Positions 1 through 6,271 are shown, counted from the first letter of the stretch. The stretch: 12,839 nt of DNA from an uncultured Candidatus Saccharibacteria bacterium (GCA_938046495.1 CALIXG010000119.1:1-12839); one strand, 5' to 3'. Program-made: numbers and translations. Notes: generated by a model not told the origin, from the letters alone.

Positions 1-8
1 GTGAAAAA

Positions 9-344
9 ATGGCGGAGCTAGACGAGAGGGCGCGAGTAGATATTATTGAGTTGTTTGAAAAACAAAACGAATTAAGAAACAAAATCGAAAAATTAGTGAC
101 GGAATTAGCCAAGCAAACCGTAATGGGAAAAAATTTTCATAAAAAAGAACTTTTTCTTACAACCGATGAGAAAGTGGCGCTAGAGGTTTTAAGAGAGATT
201 TGCTTAATGCATGAATATAGCCTGACTCGGAAGCAGCTGATGGATTTTCTTTCTGCAATCAAAACCTATGCGCCACATAAAAGATTTAACTTACCGAAGA
301 ACCACTTTGTGACAATTCTAAAAAATTACTTTGAATTTAAATAA
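9..344 (+). CDS. Unknown small helical protein, 5' end uncertain
   Basis: I do not recognise this 111-residue protein. It is charged and looks all-helical: the first 35 residues have the heptad-like spacing of a short coiled coil (ELFEKQNELRNKIEKL), followed by a mixed basic/hydrophobic C-terminal half (residues 55-111) with no Cys cluster, membrane segment or enzyme motif. The ATG at 9 is the first start visible, but the frame is open back to the window edge and only 8 bases lie upstream, so the gene may begin earlier and no ribosome site can be judged. It ends with TAA and converges on the DUF285-repeat gene with a 12-nt gap and no obvious terminator hairpin between them. A small DNA-binding or partner protein is possible but unsupported. 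Confidence 0.6.
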   Translation: MAELDERARVDIIELFEKQNELRNKIEKLVTELAKQTVMGKNFHKKELFLTTDEKVALEVLREICLMHEYSLTRKQLMDFLSAIKTYAPHKRFNLPKNHFVTILKNYFEFK

Positions 345-356
345 ACGACAATTTGA

Positions 357-1904
357 TTATGGTTTTCTAGTGAAATAACCTGGGCGGCCATGGGCTGGGT
401 CGTCGATGCGGAGCCAGGTTTTATCCGCAGTCGAAGGATCAGGCAAGAAAGAACCGGCACCACCACGAAGCTTCCTGCGATTTCTAAACATATTAGAAAA
501 ATTTGTAAGTTGCGATGTGTTGAAGTCATTATTAACATAAATTTTTTCTAGCTTATCTGACACTGCACTATGATCATGAAATATTGCAAATGTGAAGCTC
601 ATAGATTCAACTTTTGATATATCAAAATTGGATATGTCAAGTATCTTGAGACTATACATATTCTCAAACATATAGCTCATATCCGTCACCTGTGAGGTAT
701 CGAAGTTAGAGAGATCAAGGGTGATGAGATTAGGCATGTTAGCAAACATAGTGTTCATATCCGTCACATTGGAAGTATCGAAGTTAGAAAGATCAAGTGA
801 AGTGAGCTTTAGGCCCTGAAACATATCGTGCATATCCGTCACTTTGGAGGTGTCGAAGTTAGATAGATTGAGTGTTGTGAGATTATACATGAAAGTAAAC
901 ATGCTGCTCATATCTGTAACCCTGGAAGTATCAAAGTTAGAAAGATTAAGTGAAGTAAGGTTAGACATACCATAAAACATAGTACTCATATCCGTTACAT
1001 TCGATGTATCGAAGTTAGAAAGATCTATATCTAGAATGTCTTTCATTTTGTCGGCTGGAAAGATAATACTATTATAGTAAAACATTCTACTACTATCTTC
1101 ATTCAAATACACTTTCTCTGGTTCAGTATAATAATAAGCCGTCTTGTCTGCTGGATCTAGCCAGAGCTTAATTTCATAGTCAGATTCTTCGTCTTCAATA
1201 TTCACGGCGTTCATGGAGATAGCTGGCGCTACTGTGCTCTTCTTAAAATGCTCGATTTCATTTGTCGCGGTTTCCAAGGCTTTTAGTTTTGCATTAAAAT
1301 CATAACCCTCCGTCATAACGGCTTTTGGCGTATATGGATTAGAAACTACCGAGATAATGAGCTTGTTTTCATAATTACCTGGCTTAAGGCTACTATTTAA
1401 CTTCATACCAAGCTTAATAGTGTGGTTTTCTTCATCGGCAGATTTTTCGGTTGTATGAATAAGATTGGCCGGTGTGGAAAGTGCTGGGATAGGATTAAAA
1501 TTAGTATTTGTATTGAAACTATAACCCCAGGTATTGGCAGGAAGATTAGAGAGAGAAGATACTGAAGAGATGGAGCTGATTTTTGTGGTGATAGCAGGGT
1601 TAGTATTTAATAGAGCCGTTTCATCGGTCTTAGAACTAAGAGTGGCGGTATAGCCGGTCTTATTAGTAGTTTTTACCTTGAGATTTATTGCATGTTCAGC
1701 TGTCTCGGAGCTAGATTCAATAACCTCAGTGCCATCAATAGCCGCAGTATCTTCATTGACGGAAGCTGAAAGTGTAGCCTTGTATTCCGCAAATGAATTA
1801 TGGCTAAATGTAAAATTTAATAAAACCGACACAAGACCGATAAGAAGCATAAAAATAATGCTTTCCGGTCTACGGCTTAAGATATTAGACTTTTCTCTCT
1901 TCAT
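357..1904 (-). CDS. Secreted BspA-like surface protein with DUF285 repeats
   Basis: A 515-residue surface protein. Residues 1-40 form a signal peptide or anchor: a basic start (KREK, SRR), a hydrophobic stretch at about 16-38, and a good signal-peptidase site after NSFA. Residues 40-200 are Ser/Thr-rich and beta-like, with the KTGYTATLSS and KPGNYENKLIISVVSNP style found in surface proteins of Saccharibacteria and some Firmicutes. From about residue 290 there are five tandem repeats of 25-26 residues with core LSNFDTSxVTDMxxMF, their TDM methionines at 306, 332, 358, 383 and 409, then one or two degenerate copies. This is the DUF285 (Mycoplasma/BspA-like leucine-rich) repeat, associated in other bacteria with adhesion. 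The C-terminus (RIDDPAHGRPGYF) is a typical repeat-family end; no LPXTG or C-terminal membrane anchor is present, so it is either released or held by the N-terminal helix. Host or partner binding is inferred. Confidence 0.85.
   Translation of the reverse strand: MKREKSNILSRRPESIIFMLLIGLVSVLLNFTFSHNSFAEYKATLSASVNEDTAAIDGTEVIESSSETAEHAINLKVKTTNKTGYTATLSSKTDETALLNTNPAITTKISSISSVSSLSNLPANTWGYSFNTNTNFNPIPALSTPANLIHTTEKSADEENHTIKLGMKLNSSLKPGNYENKLIISVVSNPYTPKAVMTEGYDFNAKLKALETATNEIEHFKKSTVAPAISMNAVNIEDEESDYEIKLWLDPADKTAYYYTEPEKVYLNEDSSRMFYYNSIIFPADKMKDILDIDLSNFDTSNVTDMSTMFYGMSNLTSLNLSNFDTSRVTDMSSMFTFMYNLTTLNLSNFDTSKVTDMHDMFQGLKLTSLDLSNFDTSNVTDMNTMFANMPNLITLDLSNFDTSQVTDMSYMFENMYSLKILDISNFDISKVESMSFTFAIFHDHSAVSDKLEKIYVNNDFNTSQLTNFSNMFRNRRKLRGGAGSFLPDPSTADKTWLRIDDPAHGRPGYFTRKP
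600..1035 (-). repeat. Tandem 75-78 bp coding repeats (DUF285 units)
   Basis: Five in-frame repeats inside the surface-protein gene, recognised on the + strand by a recurring 'catatccgtcac' block followed by 'gtatcgaagttagaaagat'. The CAT of each block lies at 678, 756, 831, 909 and 987, giving periods of 78, 75, 78 and 78 bp. The 75-bp unit has lost one codon, around the MFQGLKLTSL segment. A sixth, diverged copy lies near 600-625. DNA identity between units is high enough to allow copy-number change by slippage or recombination. Confidence 0.85.
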
Positions 1905-1913
1905 GATATTTTT

Positions 1914-1922
1914 ATTTTAGCA
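1914..1922 (-). promoter_or_regulatory. Extended -10 promoter of the DUF285 surface protein gene
   Basis: On the minus strand the sequence reads TGC-TAAAAT (hexamer at 1914-1919), ending 9 nt before the ATG at 1904. Initiation about 7 nt downstream would leave only about 3 untranslated bases, so the transcript would be nearly leaderless; no Shine-Dalgarno site lies in the gap. No convincing -35 box is seen. Confidence 0.5.
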
Positions 1923-1948
1923 TAAAAGGAATAAAAGGAGGAGATGAG

Positions 1949-2689
1949 TTACTTGAAAAGATTTTTCAGACCACCAGCGAGATCGGAAGGGAGAAGAATG
2001 ACGGTCTTTTGGGATGGGTCGGTACTGATTTTTTCAAGGGTTTGAAGAGTACGAATATTGAGACCGCCTGGAGTTTGAGCCAGTAAGCTAGCGGCTTCAG
2101 CCACTGCGGCAGCCGAGGCCTTTTCACCTTCCGCCGAAATAATCGCAGCACGACGTTCACGTTCAGCTTCAGCCTGCTTAGCCATAGCGCGCTTCATATC
2201 GGAAGGAAGTTCGATGTTTTGGAGCTTCACATTTTCAATATCGATGCCCCATTTATCAGTTTGGGTGTCAACGATTTCCTTGATTTGGCTGGAAATTTTG
2301 TCACGCTTAGAGAGTAGTTCATCAAGATCGAAATTACCCGTAACATCGCGCAAAGCAGTTTGAGCAAAAGTCGAGGTGGCGTAAGCATAATTAGTGGTTT
2401 CAAAGACAGCTTTCTTAGCATCAATCACACGGAAATAAACTACGGCATCGACATTTACCGTGACGTTATCCTTGGTAATAACTTCCTGCTTCGGCACATC
2501 CATCGGGGTAGTACGAACATCAACGGTGCGCATAGTATCGATGTAAGGGATAATTACATGAAGACCCGGCTCCATGATGCGGCGAAAACGACCGAGGCGC
2601 TGGACCACGCCGCGCTCGTATTGATTAACTACGCGAATTCCTGGAATCACCACAAATAGGGCGATTAGAACTAAGATTAAAATTGGCAT
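1949..2689 (-). CDS. SPFH-domain membrane protein, stomatin/slipin type
   Basis: A 246-residue SPFH (stomatin/prohibitin/flotillin/HflK-C) protein. Residues 1-18 are a single hydrophobic helix (MPILILVLIALFVVIPG), followed directly by the slipin signature VNQYERGVVQRLGRF and PGLHVIIPYID. The central SPFH domain contains DVPKQEVITKDNVTVNVDAVVYF, and the C-terminal third has the Ala/Glu-rich coiled coil (AKQAEAERERRAAIISAEGEK) through which these proteins oligomerise into membrane-bound rings. I chose the ATG at 2689 rather than the one at 2713: an AGGAG site sits 7 nt upstream, and the upstream ATG overlaps the likely -10 box. Slipins often pair with an NfeD-like protein, but none is beside this gene. 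A membrane scaffold or protease-regulating role is known for the family; the target here is unknown. Confidence 0.92.
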   Translation of the reverse strand: MPILILVLIALFVVIPGIRVVNQYERGVVQRLGRFRRIMEPGLHVIIPYIDTMRTVDVRTTPMDVPKQEVITKDNVTVNVDAVVYFRVIDAKKAVFETTNYAYATSTFAQTALRDVTGNFDLDELLSKRDKISSQIKEIVDTQTDKWGIDIENVKLQNIELPSDMKRAMAKQAEAERERRAAIISAEGEKASAAAVAEAASLLAQTPGGLNIRTLQTLEKISTDPSQKTVILLPSDLAGGLKNLFK

Positions 2690-2711
2690 AATAACTCTCC
2701 TTTTTAGTTTC

Positions 2712-2739
2712 ATTTTAGCGATTTTGAGGAATATTGCAA
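2712..2739 (-). promoter_or_regulatory. Promoter of the SPFH gene
   Basis: Minus-strand -35 TTGCAA (2734-2739), 16-bp spacer, -10 TAAAAT (2712-2717). Initiation about 7 nt downstream leaves a short leader carrying AAGGAG before the ATG at 2689. The region is divergent with the S66-gene promoter. Confidence 0.55.
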
Positions 2740-2756
2740 GGGAGAGAAAAAATCGA

Positions 2757-2785
2757 TAGACGGAATAGATAGACTAGGTTATATT
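2757..2785 (+). promoter_or_regulatory. Promoter of the S66 peptidase gene
   Basis: -35-like TAGACG (2757-2762), 17-bp spacer, -10 TATATT (2780-2785). A ribosome site AAAGGA follows, about 6 nt before the ATG at 2810. The promoter likely also serves the HELMH gene that starts 1 nt after the S66 gene ends. Confidence 0.5.
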
Positions 2786-2809
2786 AGAGCTAATAAGCAA
2801 AGGATTTTT

Positions 2810-3592
2810 ATGATAAAAACCATTGGCATTGTCTCGCTTTCAGGCGGAGTATTAGGTGAAGATTTTATTAAATTTGAACTTGAATTAATGGAAGATCGCT
2901 TAAAGCGAGATTTTGGTCTTTGCTTCAAGTATATGGCCAATGCAAGACGTGGGGAAAAATTCTTAGCGGAACATCCGGAGGAGAGGGCAGCGGATCTAAA
3001 AGAGGCTTTCTTAGATCCGGAGGTAGACTTAATCTGGACAGCGCTTGGCGGCGATGATACTTTTCGTACAATTCCATTTCTGATGAATAACGAATTTCAA
3101 AAAATTGTAGAAAATAATCCTAAACCGTTTTTAGGTTTTTCCGATACCACCAATAATCATTTAATGCTTTACAAAATGGGCTTAAAGACTTTTTATGCGC
3201 CTTCGCTTCTTTCCGATGTGGCTGAACTTGGTCCGGAAATACTACCTTACACAAAATACTGGCTGGATTTGCTCTTAGGTAAATATAATAAACCTATCAA
3301 AATTTTACCGAGTCAGACTTGGTACGATTCTAGAACTAGTTATACAGAGGATCAATTAGGGGTTCCACGAATTAGCCACCCTGAAACCCATGGATTTGAA
3401 TTCCTTTACGGCCATAAAACTATTTGTGGTGAATTACTTGGCGGCTGTCTGGAAAGTCTTGCGGAAATGATTACGGGCGGGAGATACGAAGATCAATTAG
3501 AGATTTATAGCAGATTTGAAATTTTCCCAAATGAAAAATTTTTCTTGAAACCAGTGAGGAGCGTCCCACCCCAGAAAAAGTCCTGGCGATGA
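2810..3592 (+). pseudogene. S66 LD-carboxypeptidase/MccF-like, N-terminal part (frameshifted)
   Basis: The first 240 residues belong to peptidase family S66 (LD-carboxypeptidase LdcA / microcin-immunity MccF), cytoplasmic serine peptidases that release a C-terminal D-residue from muropeptides or cleave toxic nucleotide-peptides. Visible hallmarks are TALGGDD (78-83), the nucleophile motif GFSDTT with Ser111, and GGCLESL with the catalytic Glu215. After residue 243 the frame is lost at an A5T5 run (3534-3543): the last 17 residues (from about LKPVRSV) are out of frame and end at a TGA. Adding one T restores FFLETSEERPTPEKV and joins the C-terminal fragment, giving a normal 344-residue protein. 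Without the shift the catalytic His is missing, so this piece alone should be inactive. The MccF-like branch is likelier than LdcA from the SDTT and NFGHAAP style, but the substrate is not predictable. Confidence 0.85.
3534..3543 (+). other. Frameshift site in homopolymer A5T5
   Basis: The sequence AAAAATTTTT interrupts the S66 gene. One extra T (or A) restores a continuous 345-codon frame with good family similarity on both sides. No canonical X-XXY-YYZ slippery heptamer is present in the upstream frame (codons AAA TTT TTC), so programmed ribosomal -1 shifting is not favoured; a real one-base deletion, a sequencing or assembly error, or polymerase slippage on the run are the alternatives. 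Confidence 0.85.
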
Positions 3593-3843
3593 TTGACGCA
3601 CTAGAATCAAAAGGTGTTTTTCGCCAGGCAAAAGGCTTGATTGTTGGTAAGCCACAGAATGAAGTTTATTATGAGGAGTATCGTGAGATTTTTCAGAATT
3701 TAGCAGAAAGATATAATTTACCGACAGTTTATAATCTTAATTTTGGCCATGCAGCTCCGAGATTGGTTTTGCCATACGGTCGAAAAATGAAAATTAATTT
3801 TACGAAACGCGAAATCACCTTACCTCACGGATTAATGGGATAA
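3589..3843 (+). pseudogene. S66 LD-carboxypeptidase/MccF-like, C-terminal part
   Basis: These 84 residues continue the S66 family domain. They contain FRQAKGLIVGKP and the motif NFGHAAPRLVLPYG, whose His54 (about residue 314 in the restored protein) is the third member of the Ser-Glu-His triad. The in-frame coding actually extends back to the A5T5 run, encoding ETSEERPTPEKVLA ahead of the ATG at 3589, so that ATG is an internal methionine, not a natural start; no ribosome site precedes it. It overlaps the end of the upstream fragment by 4 nt (ATGA), an arrangement that could by chance allow re-initiation. The TAA is 1 nt before the next gene. Confidence 0.8.
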
Positions 3844-3844
3844 A

Positions 3845-4609
3845 ATGGTTACCTACAAGATAATTTACGATATCACCCAAGATGCTTATAACTGGTATAA
3901 TTCCCTGAATAATTTTGGCGGGATAAAAAAGTTAAAAGACGCTCAGGATATTGAGATAGCAGAAAAGATTATTGGGTTAAATTTTTCGGAAGCAAAGAAG
4001 ATTCTGATTCCCTACCTTGAAGAAAGAAACACACGAATCGAGATGGCGCCGGAGCGATTTAGGCAAATCATGAGTGATGAACTAAATAAAAAATTTGAGC
4101 TAGCGATTAAACGACTCGAAGAAGTGACGGAGCATCCCCTAGCAATTAAAGATTGTGCGAAAAATCGCGCTAAGGAAATTCATAAAATTTCACCAGAGGC
4201 AGTGTCACCGAGTGAGGATTTATTATTCTTGATCACGACTTTTCCAGCGATGATCGTTTATTATGAGGAGGGAGTGATTTTTACCTATGCAAAAATCGAC
4301 AATGAATTATGGGGGATGCCACTCGATGGAATTTTGCATGAGTTAATGCATTTTCAAACTAATTATTATTATCGAGAAAATCCCGAATCTGTGGTTTCTA
4401 ATCTTTCGAGAGGAGAATATTATATTCTGAAAGAATCTCTAACAGCCCTACTTGATGAATCTTGGAAACCAATTATGACTTTGCCAGATGCAAGTTATCC
4501 TGAATTTCAAGACCTCAGAAATAAACTGCATGAACATTATTCCAAATATCATGATTTTGACAAACTAATGGAATATGGTGCAAAAGAGGTAAAAAATTAT
4601 AAAATGTGA
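3845..4609 (+). CDS. Unknown protein with HExxH metallopeptidase motif
   Basis: A 254-residue protein that I cannot place in a named family. Residues 165-169 read HELMH within a hydrophobic lead-in (MPLDGILHELMHF), matching the HExxH zinc-binding and catalytic motif; Glu197 (LKESLTALLDE), 28 residues after the second His, is a plausible third ligand as in gluzincins. Residues 30-115 are helical and charged, and no signal peptide or membrane helix is visible, so it is probably cytoplasmic. It starts 1 nt after the S66 gene stop and is probably co-transcribed and translationally coupled with it, suggesting two cytoplasmic peptidases acting on related substrates (inference). It uses TGA as stop, evidence for the standard code here. 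Peptidase activity is unproven; a structural HExxH is possible. Confidence 0.75.
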   Translation: MVTYKIIYDITQDAYNWYNSLNNFGGIKKLKDAQDIEIAEKIIGLNFSEAKKILIPYLEERNTRIEMAPERFRQIMSDELNKKFELAIKRLEEVTEHPLAIKDCAKNRAKEIHKISPEAVSPSEDLLFLITTFPAMIVYYEEGVIFTYAKIDNELWGMPLDGILHELMHFQTNYYYRENPESVVSNLSRGEYYILKESLTALLDESWKPIMTLPDASYPEFQDLRNKLHEHYSKYHDFDKLMEYGAKEVKNYKM

Positions 4610-4615
4610 TATAAT
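4607..4615 (+). promoter_or_regulatory. Extended -10 promoter of the 148-residue orphan gene
   Basis: TGA-TATAAT (hexamer 4610-4615) begins right at the stop codon of the HELMH gene. Initiation near 4622 would give a leader of about 37 nt containing AGAGGGGG ahead of the ATG at 4659. No clear -35. Confidence 0.5.
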
Positions 4616-4658
4616 ATAGGGGTAGCCTGTTATTTTTACAAAAAGAGGGGGAAATTGT

Positions 4659-5105
4659 ATGTATTTTGACAGATGTAAATTACAAAAAATGTCCAATGAA
4701 ATTACGTTGACGCTGAACGAAAGAATCGACAGAATGACGATTGTGGTAAAAGCTCAGTACGTACTGATTGGCCAGGATGAAAGGGGTAATTCCTATCAGA
4801 GTAATATCCTAAGATTGATCAATGATATGGCGAGAGGTCTTCTCAATCAATGCCAATCGACCATGCTTAGCCATCGGGTACAAAAAACTTATCACAGTAT
4901 CGAAACAATCGCGTGGACGATTGAAGAATTCGATAATTATATCGAAAGTTTCAATGCTACCACAAAATTATTTCGGGATACCCTGAAGAAGTTTTGGCCA
5001 ATGCGGAATTTCGAACCGGTGGCCACGGAAACTAAAATTCCAGCGGTACGAGCTAGATTTGAAAACTTAAGAAATGACTTAATTCAATCCAGTGAAGCAG
5101 GCTAA
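4659..5105 (+). CDS. Unknown 148-residue helical protein
   Basis: Not recognised. The protein is soluble, largely helical by composition, with two Cys (7 and 55) that do not form a CxxC motif, a basic/aromatic patch around KKFWPMRNF (residues 110-118) and no signal peptide or membrane segment. The start at 4659 is supported by a strong AGAGGGGG site about 8 nt upstream; an in-frame ATG at 4689 has no such site. The gene has its own extended -10 and its own terminator, so it appears to be an independent single-gene unit between the peptidase pair and yebC. Its base composition resembles its neighbours, giving no sign of recent transfer. Confidence 0.7.
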   Translation: MYFDRCKLQKMSNEITLTLNERIDRMTIVVKAQYVLIGQDERGNSYQSNILRLINDMARGLLNQCQSTMLSHRVQKTYHSIETIAWTIEEFDNYIESFNATTKLFRDTLKKFWPMRNFEPVATETKIPAVRARFENLRNDLIQSSEAG

Positions 5106-5112
5106 GAAATTT

Positions 5113-5149
5113 AAGGGACGCAAGATTTGCGCCCCTTTTGCTTTTTTAG
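5113..5149 (+). terminator. Terminator after the 148-residue gene
   Basis: An 11-bp stem, AAGGGACGCAA (5113-5123) against TTGCGCCCCTT (5127-5137), with one A-C mismatch and a GAT loop, followed by TTTTGCTTTTTT. Its T-tract overlaps the -35 region of the yebC promoter. Confidence 0.75.
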
Positions 5150-5163
5150 AAAAATGTTATAAT
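5136..5163 (+). promoter_or_regulatory. Promoter of yebC
   Basis: TGT-TATAAT extended -10 (hexamer 5158-5163) with a weak -35-like TTTTGC (5136-5141) 16 bp upstream, inside the T-tract of the preceding terminator. AAGGGG follows about 6 nt before the ATG at 5200. Confidence 0.55.
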
Positions 5164-5199
5164 AATACAAAGTTATTATTAGGAAAAATAAGGGGTTTT

Positions 5200-5901
5200 A
5201 TGTCTGGACACAGTAAATGGGCTACCACCAAGCGTCAAAAAGCAATTGTTGATGCAAAACGTGGTGCCGCCTTCACCAAAATTGGTAACCAAATCGCGAT
5301 TGCTGCGCGTGCTGGCGCCGACCCAACCATGAATCCATCTCTAGCGATGGTATTAGAAAAGGCTCGCAAGGCCAATATGCCAAAGGCGAACATCGAACGT
5401 GCGATTGCGCGTGCCGCCGATAAAAATGCCGCAGCTTTGATTGAAGAAACCTATGAGGCCTACGGCCCAGCTGGGATTGGCTTGATTATCGAGATTGCTA
5501 CCGATAACAAAAATCGTACCATGCCAGAAGTGCGCAATGCGCTTTCAAAGAATGGCGGCCGCATGGCGGATCCTGGATCCGTGATGTTCCAATTCTCACG
5601 TAAGGGTGTAATCTTTATTGAAAATAAGGGTGAAGATGCACTAATGATCGCTTTAGATGCTGGCGCAGAAGACGCTAATGAAACGGAAGATGGCATCGAA
5701 ATTATCACCGAACCAACCGATTTGATGAAAGTACGCAAGAACCTAATTGATGCTGGACTTACGGTAGATTCAGCAGAATTAAAGTATCTACCAAACAATA
5801 CCGTCGAGGTCGACGAGATGGATGCAGAGAAGGTCGACAAATTACTCGATGCGGTAGATGACCTTGACGATGTGATTAACGTCTTCACTAACGCAGCTTA
5901 A
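5200..5901 (+). CDS. yebC: YebC/PmpR (TACO1) family protein
   Basis: A full-length 233-residue YebC family member. The start at 5200 gives the invariant opening MSGHSKWATTKRQK; the longer open frame upstream runs through a terminator and promoter and is not coding. Family motifs continue in order: KRGAAFTKIGNQI (about 21-33), ADPTMNPSLAMVLEKARKANMPK (about 40-62), YEAYGPAGIGLIIEIATDNKNR (about 85-106), GGRMADPGSVMFQF, and the acidic C-terminus ending DDLDDVINVFTN. YebC proteins are now regarded as ribosome-associated factors that help translate proline-rich stretches, and some were earlier described as DNA-binding regulators. In many bacteria yebC lies next to ruvCAB; here two tRNA genes and a terminator separate it from ruvA. 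A downstream hairpin makes it a single-gene unit. Confidence 0.97.
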   Translation: MSGHSKWATTKRQKAIVDAKRGAAFTKIGNQIAIAARAGADPTMNPSLAMVLEKARKANMPKANIERAIARAADKNAAALIEETYEAYGPAGIGLIIEIATDNKNRTMPEVRNALSKNGGRMADPGSVMFQFSRKGVIFIENKGEDALMIALDAGAEDANETEDGIEIITEPTDLMKVRKNLIDAGLTVDSAELKYLPNNTVEVDEMDAEKVDKLLDAVDDLDDVINVFTNAA

Positions 5902-5913
5902 TCTAGACTATTT

Positions 5914-5942
5914 CAAAAAGAGCCTTAGCGGGCTTCTTTTTG
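5914..5942 (+). terminator. Terminator after yebC
   Basis: CAAAAAGAGCC (5914-5924) pairs with GGCTTCTTTTTG (5931-5942) with one bulged T and a 6-nt loop. The downstream strand supplies the T-run. It is nearly symmetric, but only yebC reads into it. Confidence 0.65.
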
Positions 5943-6028
5943 TTTGAACTTCATCAGGTTCCTTTTTGCTGGAGTTTTAGTAGATTTTTTGTTGATTTTC
6001 GATTGGTTTTTAGAGGATGATTTTTTAC

Positions 6029-6057
6029 TTTACGGGGAAGAATTTTTCTGGTATGAT
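6029..6057 (+). promoter_or_regulatory. Promoter of the tRNA pair
   Basis: -35-like TTTACG (6029-6034), 17-bp spacer, extended -10 TGG-TATGAT (hexamer 6052-6057). Initiation about 7 nt downstream falls at the first base of tRNA-Ser (6065), so the precursor would need little or no 5' trimming. The rest of 5943-6028 is T-rich and shows no gene. Confidence 0.6.
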
Positions 6058-6064
6058 AGTAAGT

Positions 6065-6150
6065 GGAAGGGTGGCCGAGTGGTTGATGGCACCGGTCTTG
6101 AAAACCGGCAAGTTAACGCTTCGCAGGTTCGAATCCTGTCCCTTCCGCCA
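6065..6150 (+). tRNA. tRNA-Ser (anticodon UGA)
   Basis: An 86-nt class II tRNA. The acceptor GGAAGGG/CCCTTCC is perfect, the D stem is GCC/GGC, and the anticodon stem CCGGT/ACCGG encloses loop CTTGAAA with anticodon TGA. A variable arm of about 14 nt (AAG/CTT stem) and a T arm GCAGG-TTCGAAT-CCTGT follow. Discriminator G and an encoded CCA end the gene. The long variable arm confirms serine identity. It is co-transcribed with the next tRNA after a 6-nt spacer. Confidence 0.96.
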
Positions 6151-6156
6151 GAAAGT

Positions 6157-6233
6157 GGTACCGTAGCTCAGCTGGTTAGAGCGTAGGACTCATAAGCCTA
6201 AGGTCACTGGTTCAATCCCAGTCGGTACTACCA
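6157..6233 (+). tRNA. tRNA-Met (anticodon CAU), elongator type
   Basis: A 77-nt tRNA. The acceptor GGTACCG/CGGTACT has a G1-U72 pair, the D arm is GCTC/GAGC, the anticodon loop is CTCATAA, and the T arm is ACTGG-TTCAATC-CCAGT. Discriminator A and CCA are encoded. The anticodon CAT, with no three-GC-pair initiator stem and no C1-A72 mismatch, fits elongator Met (GGACTCATAA is typical); an Ile2 tRNA with modified C34 is not excluded. The anticodon stem TAGGA/GCCTA has an A31-G39 mismatch next to the loop, which is unusual. Confidence 0.9.
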
Positions 6234-6246
6234 AATGAAATTATGG

Positions 6247-6267
6247 AACGGCGATGAGCCGTTTTTT
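6247..6267 (+). terminator. Terminator of the tRNA unit
   Basis: AACGGC (6247-6252) and GCCGTT (6258-6263) form a 6-bp perfect stem with loop GATGA and run into TTTTTT. It lies just ahead of the ruvA promoter. Confidence 0.8.
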
Positions 6268-6271
6268 CTTA

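Noticed and set aside
600..1035. CRISPR array, suggested by regular 75-78 bp periodicity
   Set aside because: The period is a multiple of three, the frame is open throughout and encodes DUF285 units; there are no unique spacers between identical short repeats.
3534..3592. Programmed -1 ribosomal frameshift in the S66 gene
   Set aside because: The zero-frame codons AAA TTT TTC do not give a slippery X-XXY-YYZ heptamer; slipping would mispair in the P or A site.
3587..3592. TGA recoded as Gly (code 25) explaining the S66 interruption
   Set aside because: Reading through this TGA stays in the wrong frame, and other genes use TGA as a terminal stop while none has an internal TGA.
5092..5199. 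Longer N-terminus for YebC
   Set aside because: The extra codons cover a terminator and promoter, while the invariant MSGHSKW start lies at 5200 behind AAGGGG.
5944..6186. 80-codon plus-strand frame upstream of and across tRNA-Ser
   Set aside because: It runs through the T-rich spacer, the tRNA promoter, tRNA-Ser and into tRNA-Met, with no ribosome site and a composition dictated by T-runs.
6157..6233. Initiator tRNA-fMet
   Set aside because: It lacks the three consecutive G-C pairs in the anticodon stem and the C1-A72 mismatch of bacterial initiators.
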